Both the position numbers and the translations under genes were made by a program. Positions 5,776 through 13,132 of a stretch of DNA of 20,758 nt are shown here, in pieces (within the stretch, counting starts at the first letter, position 1; the number at the start of each line of letters is the position of its first letter). This DNA is from a virus. The notes under the pieces were generated by a model. The model saw only the letters and a list, made by a program, of their open reading frames with translations. It ran no database searches and was not told the origin of the DNA. The stretch lies in IMG/VR virus record IMGVR_UViG_3300044695_001987, positions 1-20,758 of that record; one strand, written 5' to 3'.

Positions 5776-5911
5776 CGAGCATCGGTTCACGACCGAGGAG
5801 CGTGCCGTGCCTGACTCTAGGCAGCGTCTGAAAGAAAAAGAGCTTTCTCAGCCTCGCGGCGCTTCACCAGGCCAGGCAAAACTCGACCGCCGCCCTTGGT
5901 CCAATCCATGA
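5687..5911 (+). CDS. NrdR-like zinc ribbon protein, no ATP-cone
   Basis: This 74-aa protein begins MKCPFCNAWTTVTLTR and continues to RFTTEERAVP. It matches the N-terminal zinc ribbon of NrdR, the repressor of ribonucleotide reductase genes: C3-x2-C6, an Arg-rich middle, then C28-x3-H32 and RFTT-ER. The fourth ligand is His instead of Cys, and the ATP-cone domain of full NrdR is missing. Small proteins of this kind are common in phages and may bind DNA or RNA. It overlaps the previous gene by 89 nt. Its last 95 nt lie opposite the endolysin 3' end. The ribosome site (GGAAA about 10 nt upstream) is weak. Zinc-ribbon identity is likely; role unknown. Confidence 0.75.
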   Translation: MKCPFCNAWTTVTLTRQTEEFVRRSRVCGNEHRFTTEERAVPDSRQRLKEKELSQPRGASPGQAKLDRRPWSNP

Positions 5912-6305
5912 GCGACTCAGCCGCGCCTTCCCATTCACCTCGGTTGGCGCGGATTCTGATCTGGCTGCGCTGCAAGTTCCCTAGCCCAGCATTAAAGGCA
6001 AAAGATACCAAAGCGTCGAAAGCTCCTTGACGGCCAGATACGCCGGGCACAAGACGTAGAACACCGCGTTCAAAACTGCTGACATCAGTTGCGAATAGCG
6101 CATTGATTTCCTCCTTACTCCATACGCGGTTGTCGCTGTCAGCCAGCGGAAACTCTTTTCGGTTTGCTATTGGCAAACGAATCTGCTGCTGGTACAGCAC
6201 GTGGCCGTACCCAATCGTCCAGATATGCGCCGGGCACAGGTAGGGCTTGTTTCTGCACCCTTCGTAGCGGTGCATCAACTCAGCGCCCGCATGACTCAGT
6301 TTCAC
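5817..6305 (-). CDS. Endolysin, glycoside hydrolase family 24 (T4-type lysozyme)
   Basis: This 162-aa muramidase cuts the peptidoglycan glycan chain at lysis. The catalytic triad follows the known E-x8-(D/C)-x5-T pattern: E15, C24 and T30 in YEGCRNKPYLC...WTIGYGH. A Cys takes the usual Asp position, as in other phage members. The mid region FDALVSFAFNAG (YN-like motif of the family) and the RR-AE-LF ending are also present. I chose GTG 6305, which overlaps the holin stop (GTGA) with GGGG just upstream; a TTG further up would run 28 nt into the holin gene. There is no signal peptide or SAR helix, so it should depend on the adjacent holin for release. It is the last gene of the late operon. Confidence 0.93.
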   Translation of the reverse strand: MKLSHAGAELMHRYEGCRNKPYLCPAHIWTIGYGHVLYQQQIRLPIANRKEFPLADSDNRVWSKEEINALFATDVSSFERGVLRLVPGVSGRQGAFDALVSFAFNAGLGNLQRSQIRIRANRGEWEGAAESLMDWTKGGGRVLPGLVKRREAEKALFLSDAA

Positions 6306-6802
6306 TTCTTGAAGCCCCGCGATCCGAACCAAAAGCCGATGATGCCGCCCAGCATGGACATCTCATCGCTGGAGAAGATCAGCTCGCTGTACTTGATCAC
6401 ATCGTCAATGCTCTTGATCAGCTCAGGGTGCGACCAGAGGTAATAGGCCAGGAAGCCATTGATCGCCAACAGCTCCAGCACAAAGAGGTAGGTCACAGTC
6501 GGGCGCACGGTCCCGATGTAGTTGGCGACCCACTTGCTTGCGCTCTTGAGAACTTGCTTGTCATGCTCCTGAGCGCCTTGCGTCATTGCCGCTTCGGTCT
6601 GCATGGCGATCTGGTCGGACCTGATCTCCTCGACCTTGGCCTGGGCTGCAAAGCCCTGCGCCGCCAGCGCCAACTCGCGCTCAGATTGCGCCCGAGCCAG
6701 GGCAAGCTCGTGCTTTTGATCTTGCTTGGATTGGAAGTAGTCCAGCAGTTTCGGCAGACCGCCGAGCAGGATGCCACCAAGCGTTGAGAGAAGAGAGAGC
6801 AT
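6302..6802 (-). CDS. Holin, 3TM gene-transfer-agent type
   Basis: This 166-aa protein resembles the three-helix holin family first described for gene-transfer release. An N-terminal hydrophobic segment (4-23, LLSTLGGILLGGLPKLLDYF) is followed by a long Ala/Glu/Gln-rich helical region (30-85). Then come RPTVTYLFVLELL (TM near 103-123) and a C-terminal GGIIGFWFGSRG (150-163), the family's typical ending. Holins form the membrane lesion that frees the endolysin at the set time. ATG 6802 follows AGGAG; the stop overlaps the endolysin GTG, so both lysis genes are translationally coupled. Confidence 0.85.
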   Translation of the reverse strand: MLSLLSTLGGILLGGLPKLLDYFQSKQDQKHELALARAQSERELALAAQGFAAQAKVEEIRSDQIAMQTEAAMTQGAQEHDKQVLKSASKWVANYIGTVRPTVTYLFVLELLAINGFLAYYLWSHPELIKSIDDVIKYSELIFSSDEMSMLGGIIGFWFGSRGFKK

Positions 6803-6805
6803 CAG

Positions 6806-9487
6806 TTACTCCTGAGATTGTTGCACCGCACCACGCGCAGCGCCGGAGGTGATATTGGACGCCGATTCTTTTACCCAATCGATACCGTACTTGCGCCCGA
6901 TGTCGGCCATTTTGAGAAGATCGTCGGGCGATATTCCCTTCTTGCTCCTTTCCAGCGTACGCATAAGCTGAACCGCGTCGGTGGGGTTGCTCAAAAGATT
7001 GATCAACTTTGTTTCCGTCTCTCTTGCTGCTTGCCGCGCCCAGAACTTGCTGAACGTCGAGGTGACTGCGTACAAGTTGCCGGATACTGGGTTCAGGGCG
7101 CGTGATACGATCTGCTCGGGCGAGGAGCCGGTAACCTCTTCCACAACGGTCTTGGGAACCATATCGGTTCTAAACGCCACGCGAGTGGGGTCAACCGACA
7201 GACGCTGGGTCGTGGTGGCAAAATCCTGAACCTTCTGGGCGTAGGTCGGGCCAAACACGCGGTTAAATATCGCCGCCCGATTGCGGTCAGACAGCATCGC
7301 TACAGGATCGCCCGCACGGACGATGTCGTCCAGCATGAACGCTCGCACGGCGTTAACCGAGTCCTTATCGGCACCGTACTGCCTCATGAACTTGTTGGTG
7401 AAGTTCACATCGCCGTACATCTTGGTGACCAGTTCCTGCGGGCTGCGGACGCCTTGGGTGCTGAGAATCTGCTCGCCAGCAACGCGCTGGAAGTCGGCAT
7501 TAAGCCTGGCGCGAGCGTCCAGAAGACCCTGCACATTGCGCGTGGCCCCGTCTAGCTCATCGCGCAGTCCCGGAATCAGCGACACGCCACCCTCGTTCTT
7601 CTTGAGCCACTTAGCCGCAGCCTTGGGGTCAAGAACGCCGTTCTTCAGCGCGGCGGTCGAGAAGGCGTCAACGAAGGCAGAACGAGCTAGGTTGACGCCT
7701 TGTTCGCCCGTCGCGGTAATGAAGTCGGACACATTCGACTTGTTGCCAATGATGGCAGGCGCGATCTGCTCGACGAACTTCTTGCGATCCACAGCCGCAA
7801 GCGTGGCCGAGTCAAACGGCAGACCGACGCGCTGGAAGTAGGCGTTGTCGGCGTTGCGATAGGCAGCGACGAAATCCGGGTCCAGGCTGTCAATATGACC
7901 CGCGACGCGGCGCTTAAGATCAGACAGCAAACGAATATCAACCGAATCGTTGGTTTTTCTTAGCTGGCTATTGATCTCTCGTTTGAGCGAGTCGAGGTCT
8001 TGAATCGTGGCTGCGCTAAACGCCTTGCCGCCGGGGGTCATAGACACGCCTTGCGCCGTCAAAATTGGGCTAGGCTCAGTAGTTCTTGGCTTAAATAGCC
8101 GCTCGACTTTTGAATAGATAGTGTCAAAAGTCTTGAATCTATCCGCAGCTTGACTGCCCACCACAAAGTTGAAGATGTCGTCTACCGACGCCGCTGGCAG
8201 TTCAAGATTCTTGGCCTTGGCAATATCGAACGCCTCTTGGTACAGCGGCTTGGTAGACGCGCGCGCTGCTGATTCCTTTTGCTCGATCAACTTGGCGACA
8301 CGCTGACCAAAAGCATTGGGATCGACCGACTGACCTTGGTAGGCGTCGGCGATCTGCTCATCCAGAGTCTTGATGCGCCGCGCTTGCAGATTAGCAAGGT
8401 CAGGCGCTGCGGCCGTGACGACGGCTTTGCTCGGATCACCGAACAAGCGCAGTTGGTTCTGCGTCAGCGCAGCTTTAGCCGCCTCGTACTGCGCGCCGTA
8501 CTGCGCGCGGAACAAAGAGTTCTCAGCAGACAGTTTGCGAATCTGCTCGTCAATAACAGGGTTGTTAGCAAGAATAGCCGACAGCGGCAACTGCACGGCA
8601 GGCGCGCCAGGCGCTTTCAGAGACACGCTTTGTTGCGCGCTGATAGCTTCTTCGATGGTCTTGCGGATATTGGGGTCGGCGTCAATCGCGGCGTTGAAGA
8701 TGTTGCTGATGCGCCGGTCAACCTCCTTGAACACCTCGTTTTCAGGAACGGTGCCGGTGACCTTGTTCCATTGACCTTTAATGACATCGAAGCCTTTACG
8801 CACAACTGGACCGGCGCGCGTTGCATCCCCCAATGCATATGCAGTACCGCCGCCACCGACCACGCCGCCAAGAATGCGCCCAGCAGTCTCAGACCCAACT
8901 TTTGCTCCGGCGTACGCGCCTGCTTCGCCGCCAGCCTCGGCACCAGAACCGACAATGGCTTGCTCTGCGGGCCGCGCGGCGGCTTGACCAAACAGTCCCA
9001 AGCGACGCACCGCAGCGATAGGCGGGAACAAGTACGACTCGGGCGAAGTAGCGGCTTGCAGACCGCCAGCAACTATCTTCTGACCAACCGTCTGCGGTTC
9101 GGCGCCGGTACTACCCAGCAGGCTCATGGTGCCTTGGTAGACAGGCTCGCGGCCCCGCGTGAAGGCTTCGCCGTATGTTTGCTGCACGCGCGGCGGCGCT
9201 GGCGGCGGTGCGGTCAGTCCAAGAGCGCGGCGGGTGGCTTCGCCCGCGCGCATACCAAGCTCCATCGGGTTGATGCCCATGCGACTTGCGGCTTCGCTTG
9301 CCACATTAGCCAGACCCGTCACTAAGCCAAGCGATGATGCCGGCCCCTTACGAAGCGCCTCAGCCCGGTAATCGCCTTGCGGTTCCCCAGAGAGCATCCG
9401 CAGGGTTTCATCTGACAGAGATGCCAGATTCCCCGAAGAGATAGCCTCTAGTTCAGCGTCGCTCAGTTTGGACAGATCAACAGACAT
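6806..9487 (-). CDS. Large internal virion (DNA ejection) protein
   Basis: This 893-aa protein is the largest in the window. It begins with two imperfect repeats (KLSDAELEAISSGNLASL, then SDETLRMLSG), as in many podoviral virion proteins. A Pro-rich stretch follows near 93-102, then a Gly/Ala-rich hydrophobic part near 180-222 that could insert in membranes. The remainder is a long helical region rich in Ala, Asp, Arg and Gln. No lysozyme or transglycosylase motif is visible, unlike T7 gp16. Size, composition and place between other internal proteins and the holin suggest an ejection protein that forms part of the channel across the cell envelope. The start has AAGGAG 8 nt upstream and overlaps the previous stop (TAATG). 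Virion role is likely; details are inferred. Confidence 0.7.
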   Translation of the reverse strand: MSVDLSKLSDAELEAISSGNLASLSDETLRMLSGEPQGDYRAEALRKGPASSLGLVTGLANVASEAASRMGINPMELGMRAGEATRRALGLTAPPPAPPRVQQTYGEAFTRGREPVYQGTMSLLGSTGAEPQTVGQKIVAGGLQAATSPESYLFPPIAAVRRLGLFGQAAARPAEQAIVGSGAEAGGEAGAYAGAKVGSETAGRILGGVVGGGGTAYALGDATRAGPVVRKGFDVIKGQWNKVTGTVPENEVFKEVDRRISNIFNAAIDADPNIRKTIEEAISAQQSVSLKAPGAPAVQLPLSAILANNPVIDEQIRKLSAENSLFRAQYGAQYEAAKAALTQNQLRLFGDPSKAVVTAAAPDLANLQARRIKTLDEQIADAYQGQSVDPNAFGQRVAKLIEQKESAARASTKPLYQEAFDIAKAKNLELPAASVDDIFNFVVGSQAADRFKTFDTIYSKVERLFKPRTTEPSPILTAQGVSMTPGGKAFSAATIQDLDSLKREINSQLRKTNDSVDIRLLSDLKRRVAGHIDSLDPDFVAAYRNADNAYFQRVGLPFDSATLAAVDRKKFVEQIAPAIIGNKSNVSDFITATGEQGVNLARSAFVDAFSTAALKNGVLDPKAAAKWLKKNEGGVSLIPGLRDELDGATRNVQGLLDARARLNADFQRVAGEQILSTQGVRSPQELVTKMYGDVNFTNKFMRQYGADKDSVNAVRAFMLDDIVRAGDPVAMLSDRNRAAIFNRVFGPTYAQKVQDFATTTQRLSVDPTRVAFRTDMVPKTVVEEVTGSSPEQIVSRALNPVSGNLYAVTSTFSKFWARQAARETETKLINLLSNPTDAVQLMRTLERSKKGISPDDLLKMADIGRKYGIDWVKESASNITSGAARGAVQQSQE

Positions 9488-11187
9488 TACTTTTTCTCCT
9501 TACGACGCGCCAATTCTGCCGCCGCTCGTTCGGCCAGACTACCGCCGCCCGCCGCGCTGGGGGCCGCGCGCAGTTCAGGGAAGTCAAGTGCTCTCCTAAC
9601 TTTTGCCTCATCGTACCCAGGCGAGCCAAGTGCGATATCAAGTTGTGCGTTCACTTCGGCCTGCGCTTTTCTGGCCGCAACAGTACGGATAGCAGTCAAA
9701 GTATCGCGGATCTTCCTTTGCGTGTCGGCTGTTGGTGTGCCAGAAAACAGTCTAGATGTCGCGTCGAAAAGACCGCCAAGAATAGACGGGTCGCCGCCCG
9801 CTTGCTCGACATCGCGGCGGCTCAATTGGCTGTCGCCTAGCGACTTAGCAAGCTGAACTCGCGCGGCGTTGAAAGACACAAAGTTGCCGGTAGCCAGCGA
9901 GTCATTGATCGCTTGCAATGCTTGATCAGCAGAGTTAATCGCCTTGAGTTGCGGATCGATAGTAGCCTGCACATCCCGGCGAAACTTCGGGATGTCTCCA
10001 AGCTGCTTATCGCCTGGCAACGAAACCTGCGTAGCGCCCGACTTGGCTTTTGTGTTTTGCCTTGCCTCTACAAGAGCATTCGTAGCCACCACTTCTGCTT
10101 GGGTCAGTTCAGAGAACGGCTTAAAGAACAGCTCTCTAGCCGCCGCCTCGCGGTCCACACCAAAGCGCTCTGCCGCGCCGCTAACGAGTTTGTCAATCTT
10201 GGATAGACGGTTCTTGATGCGGGGGTCGGTATCAGCCACGCCGTCAGCGCGGAACTGATCAATCTCGCGCTCCAGATTGGCAATCTCAGTTGGCTTGAGC
10301 TGCGAACGCAGGTCTTTGATCTGCTCACCCAGCACGTCTGCTCGGGCCTTAGCCGCAGGAACTTTCGTCAGCGCAAGCAGTTTGCCTCGTTCGGATTCAA
10401 GATTAGCGATTTGCTGTGCCAGCGTAGCGCGGGTCTGTGCCGGGGCCGCAGGGGCCGCAGGGGCCGCCGCCGCAGGGACCGCCGCCGCAGGGGCCGCAGC
10501 AGGGGCCGGAGCAGGCATAGGAGCCTCACCAACAGGAGGCAACGGAACGCCCGTCAAATCGGATTGCGGGACAATCGTACCAACTCCCACACGGTTAACG
10601 ATTGGTATACCTGCTCGCGTACCTGCGGAAACATCTTCAAATCTCATACCGGGCGCTACCGCCTCCGGAGCAGCAGCCTCCGGAGCAACAGTAGCAGCCG
10701 CAGGCGCGGCTGCTGGCGCCGCTGCCGCAGTCGGGTACAAACGCTCAAACGCGGCCCTCTGCGCCGCAATATCTGCAAGTTCAGCCTGATCCTTAGCCGC
10801 TTGCGCTTCACTAGCCTTGGCCGCTGCTAGGCGCTGATTGCGCTGGGCCATCTCGCTTTCCATCTTGCGAGCCACATCAGCCAATTGCATTGCCCCGACC
10901 GTATCACCCGCCTGGGTCAGCATCTGCACACCCTGCATGATGGAATTCGGGTCGTTGTAGTTGATCTGACGAGCAATCGAGTTGCGCGTGCTAATCATCT
11001 GGAGCTGCGGGTCAGTACCGCCTAGCGCGCCAGCCAACTGGTACGCACCACGACCGATGGCGAAACTGGCTTTTTGGAACGGGTCAAGTTGCGCGAACTG
11101 CAACGCTTGCTCGCTGGCGCGTTGCGCCTGCGCCTGCTGATACAGCTCAGGCGTGATGCCGAAAAGAGATGGAACGATGTCAGCCAT
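9487..11187 (-). CDS. Internal virion protein with Ala/Pro linkers
   Basis: This 566-aa protein begins MADIVPSLFGITPELYQQAQ and continues with LDPFQKASFAIGRGAYQL and DPQLQMISTRNSIARQI. I know this N-terminal pattern from podovirus (including marine podovirus) virion proteins annotated as internal or ejection proteins. Two low-complexity Ala/Pro linkers, near residues 150-183 and 222-253, separate an N-terminal domain, a Gln/Glu/Ala-rich coiled region and a C-terminal helical domain (from about residue 255). The protein ends RAAAELARRKEKK. ATG 11187 follows AAGGG. It sits between two other probable internal proteins in the late operon, so a joint role in DNA ejection is likely. Confidence 0.7.
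   Translation of the reverse strand: MADIVPSLFGITPELYQQAQAQRASEQALQFAQLDPFQKASFAIGRGAYQLAGALGGTDPQLQMISTRNSIARQINYNDPNSIMQGVQMLTQAGDTVGAMQLADVARKMESEMAQRNQRLAAAKASEAQAAKDQAELADIAAQRAAFERLYPTAAAAPAAAPAAATVAPEAAAPEAVAPGMRFEDVSAGTRAGIPIVNRVGVGTIVPQSDLTGVPLPPVGEAPMPAPAPAAAPAAAVPAAAAPAAPAAPAQTRATLAQQIANLESERGKLLALTKVPAAKARADVLGEQIKDLRSQLKPTEIANLEREIDQFRADGVADTDPRIKNRLSKIDKLVSGAAERFGVDREAAARELFFKPFSELTQAEVVATNALVEARQNTKAKSGATQVSLPGDKQLGDIPKFRRDVQATIDPQLKAINSADQALQAINDSLATGNFVSFNAARVQLAKSLGDSQLSRRDVEQAGGDPSILGGLFDATSRLFSGTPTADTQRKIRDTLTAIRTVAARKAQAEVNAQLDIALGSPGYDEAKVRRALDFPELRAAPSAAGGGSLAERAAAELARRKEKK
10436..10513. repeat. Tandem GC-rich repeat inside a virion protein gene
   Basis: Imperfect tandem copies of the 9-base unit GGGGCCGCA, mixed with GCCGCCGCA, encode the second Ala/Pro linker of the 566-aa protein. 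A related pair of CCTCCGGAGCA units lies at about 10662-10687 in the first linker. The 9-base period keeps the frame, so copy number could vary between strains without breaking the protein. Confidence 0.75.
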
Positions 11188-11197
11188 GATCTACCCT

Positions 11198-12250
11198 TTA
11201 GAGTGCGTAAGCGTACTCGTCAAAACCACCCATGGGTACGGCTTCGCCCCGGCCACCCATGTAGTAGCTAGTCGGCGTAGGCGCCATACCGCCACCGCCA
11301 AACATCCTTTGAATCCCGCGCTCAATCGCCGGGTTACTAGATGCGCTAATCAGAGTTTCGGCAAATGGATTGTAAGCGTCTGCCCTAAAGCCTGATTGCG
11401 CCGCAGCCAAGCCGCCTTGATACAGCGCATTAGCGCCCGTCGGGTTGGCAATGCGACCGCCCAGCGCGGAGCCAAGCTCAAGAGCCTGCTGGCCTTGCGC
11501 CTCCAACGAACCAACGCCGCCGAGATAAGCCTGGTACGGAGCCAGAGCGCCGACCTGACCCTGATAACCTTGCGTCAGGAGGTTGCCTGCGGTGCCAAGC
11601 AGTCCAGCACCGAATGATGTCTGCTGCTGACCAGCCTGCATGGCTTGCGCGGCCAGAGCCGCATCTTGCTGCGCCAGGGCGTTGTAGTACGCCTCCATCT
11701 CAGGCGTCGTTGCACCCAGACCAGCCGCACCGCTAGGCCGAGCGCCGGTAGCGCCAACAGACAGACCACCTCGTCCCTGCTGGAATAGCGTGTTCTGAAG
11801 TTGCGCCATCTGACGCTCGCGTGTCGGGGCCAGCAACTCTTGCTGCCTAGCCATGTACTGCTGCGCGGCCTCTTGCGGCGACTGCGCCAGATATTGCTGC
11901 CCCAGGCCAAACAGCCCCTGAGCGCCGGTCTGCAAGGGGGCGAACTGCTGCTGCGCCTGCTCTGCTTGCGTCAGACCCTGACCAGATAGCGCCATCAGGC
12001 GGTTTTGATACGCCTGCATCTCCGGCGAGATGGTGTACCCAGCGCCTGTAACTTGACCGCCAGGCCCGTACTGGAACTGCGACTGACCGAAGCGCGTGGT
12101 GATGCCTACCGGGCGAAAGCGCGCCTCGTTGGCGGAAAGCTGTGCGGCCTCCCTCTGCGCGTTGGCCTGAGTTTCTGCGGCGTCTTTGGCGGCTTCACCT
12201 TGCAGGTAGCCGCCAAGCAAACCTGCGCCAGCAACAAGTAACGGAACCAT
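11198..12250 (-). CDS. Probable internal virion protein, Gly/Gln/Ala-rich
   Basis: This 350-aa protein begins MVPLLVAGAGLLGGYLQGEA, a hydrophobic Gly-rich start that could be a membrane segment. A helical part with many Gln and Ala residues follows (AYQNRLMALSGQGLTQAEQAQQQFAPL). The C-terminus is Gly/Tyr-rich (MFGGGGMAPTPTSYYMGGRG) and ends EYAYAL. There is no enzyme motif. Such proteins are common in podoviruses just before the large ejection proteins. Together with the next two genes they could form a three-part injection set, as gp14, gp15 and gp16 do in T7. This is by gene order and composition, not sequence identity. AGGAG lies upstream of ATG 12250. Confidence 0.65.
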   Translation of the reverse strand: MVPLLVAGAGLLGGYLQGEAAKDAAETQANAQREAAQLSANEARFRPVGITTRFGQSQFQYGPGGQVTGAGYTISPEMQAYQNRLMALSGQGLTQAEQAQQQFAPLQTGAQGLFGLGQQYLAQSPQEAAQQYMARQQELLAPTRERQMAQLQNTLFQQGRGGLSVGATGARPSGAAGLGATTPEMEAYYNALAQQDAALAAQAMQAGQQQTSFGAGLLGTAGNLLTQGYQGQVGALAPYQAYLGGVGSLEAQGQQALELGSALGGRIANPTGANALYQGGLAAAQSGFRADAYNPFAETLISASSNPAIERGIQRMFGGGGMAPTPTSYYMGGRGEAVPMGGFDEYAYAL

Positions 12251-12251
12251 A

Positions 12252-12455
12252 TCAACTCTCCTGTAACGTGACGCAGACTTGACGATTCATCTGCTCAAAC
12301 TTTTCTTTCGACATGACGCGAGCGAAATACACCTGATAGGTCTTCTCGACATTGCACACCACGGGTCGCTGCTCGTAGATGGCGCAAAGGTTGTCGGGCG
12401 TGAGGTGCATACAGTTGATCTTTTTACAGCACATCCCGCACTTTTCGCATTTCAC
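12252..12455 (-). CDS. YkgJ-like Cys-cluster protein
   Basis: This 67-aa protein starts MKCEKCGMCCKKINCMHLT and contains C24AIYEQRPVVC34. Cysteines C3, C6, C9, C10, C15, C24 and C34, with the RP-x2-C segment, fit the YkgJ family of putative zinc or iron-binding proteins (C-x2-C-x2-CC core). The start is GTG 12455, overlapping the stop of the tail-fibre gene (GTGA); the frame is open further upstream only across that gene. A metal-binding Cys protein inside the tail module is unusual, although the same small gene occurs in other phages. It may bind a metal for virion assembly or modify a protein; the role is unknown. Confidence 0.8.
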   Translation of the reverse strand: MKCEKCGMCCKKINCMHLTPDNLCAIYEQRPVVCNVEKTYQVYFARVMSKEKFEQMNRQVCVTLQES

Positions 12456-13132
12456 GCTGTGCGCTTCCACATATACACGGTGATGTAGGGCTGATAGTTG
12501 GCATTGGTGCCAGACGAGCCGGTCGTACTGTTGGTGACGGAAATGCCGGTGGTAGCCGTACTGGTGTTTTGCGTTGAGTTTGTTGTTAAACACGAAGTAT
12601 TGGAACCGGATTGAACCTGCGGACTTCCTGCTTGCTGAAAAGTATGATTGTGTCCGGGATCGGTAACCGTTGCCGTGTGGGTGTGCGACACAACAATCGC
12701 GTCAGCGCTACCACCAGTCTCTTCAGCCGTGTCAAACAGTGCATTACCGGCATCAAAACCCACCGGCACTCGGCCCGCACCAAACGCTGCCCAAGTGCCA
12801 AAACCCAGAAGCGTTCCAGGGTTGGTGCTGCTGGTAGCGTTCATGTAGATCGAACCGACCGGGTGCAGCACTTGCAAAGCAGCCTGCACAAAAGCCGTCG
12901 TTGCCAGAGCAGTCGTGTTGTTACCAGAACTCTGCGTGACGCCCGTCGTGCCTGTTGGCAACGAGGGCGTGCCCGTGAACGTAGGCGACGCCGTATCAGC
13001 CTTTGTCGCTACCGCAATAGCGATGTTGACAAACTCGGTGTTGATTTCCGTGCCCTTGACGATCTTGAGAGGATCGCCAGGCGACAGAGAATCCTTCGTA
13101 GCGAAGTTGGTGCTTTGAACGTAGTTACTCAT
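12452..13132 (-). CDS. Tail fibre / receptor-binding protein with HxH motifs
   Basis: This 226-aa protein has a fibre-like N-terminal half with the segment ASPTFTGTPSLPTGTT (near 48-63), seen in trimeric tail fibres. Then comes HPVGSIYMNAT (90-100) and GTLLGFGTWAAFGAGRVPVG, the collar/Gp10-type C-terminal domain. Two HxH motifs, H150-T-H152 and H161-N-H163, are the usual metal-binding sites of such fibre tips. The ending YQPYITVYMWKRTA is typical of the family. It should bind the host surface. The length is short for a fibre, so a separate longer adhesin outside the window is possible. ATGA coupling links it to the tail gene before it. Confidence 0.85.
   Translation of the reverse strand: MSNYVQSTNFATKDSLSPGDPLKIVKGTEINTEFVNIAIAVATKADTASPTFTGTPSLPTGTTGVTQSSGNNTTALATTAFVQAALQVLHPVGSIYMNATSSTNPGTLLGFGTWAAFGAGRVPVGFDAGNALFDTAEETGGSADAIVVSHTHTATVTDPGHNHTFQQAGSPQVQSGSNTSCLTTNSTQNTSTATTGISVTNSTTGSSGTNANYQPYITVYMWKRTA

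Noticed and set aside
6306-6332. TTG start for the endolysin
   Set aside because: It would sit inside the holin gene and adds residues not typical of the family. The GTG at 6305 overlaps the holin stop and suits the late operon's coupling.
8279-9325. Plus-strand open frame of 348 codons
   Set aside because: It lies entirely opposite the 893-aa virion gene. The translation is rich in Arg, Gln and Leu, without family pattern, as expected for an antisense frame.
10436-10687. Repeat cluster as a possible CRISPR array
   Set aside because: The units are 9 to 11 bases without spacers and keep a coding frame for Ala/Pro linkers.
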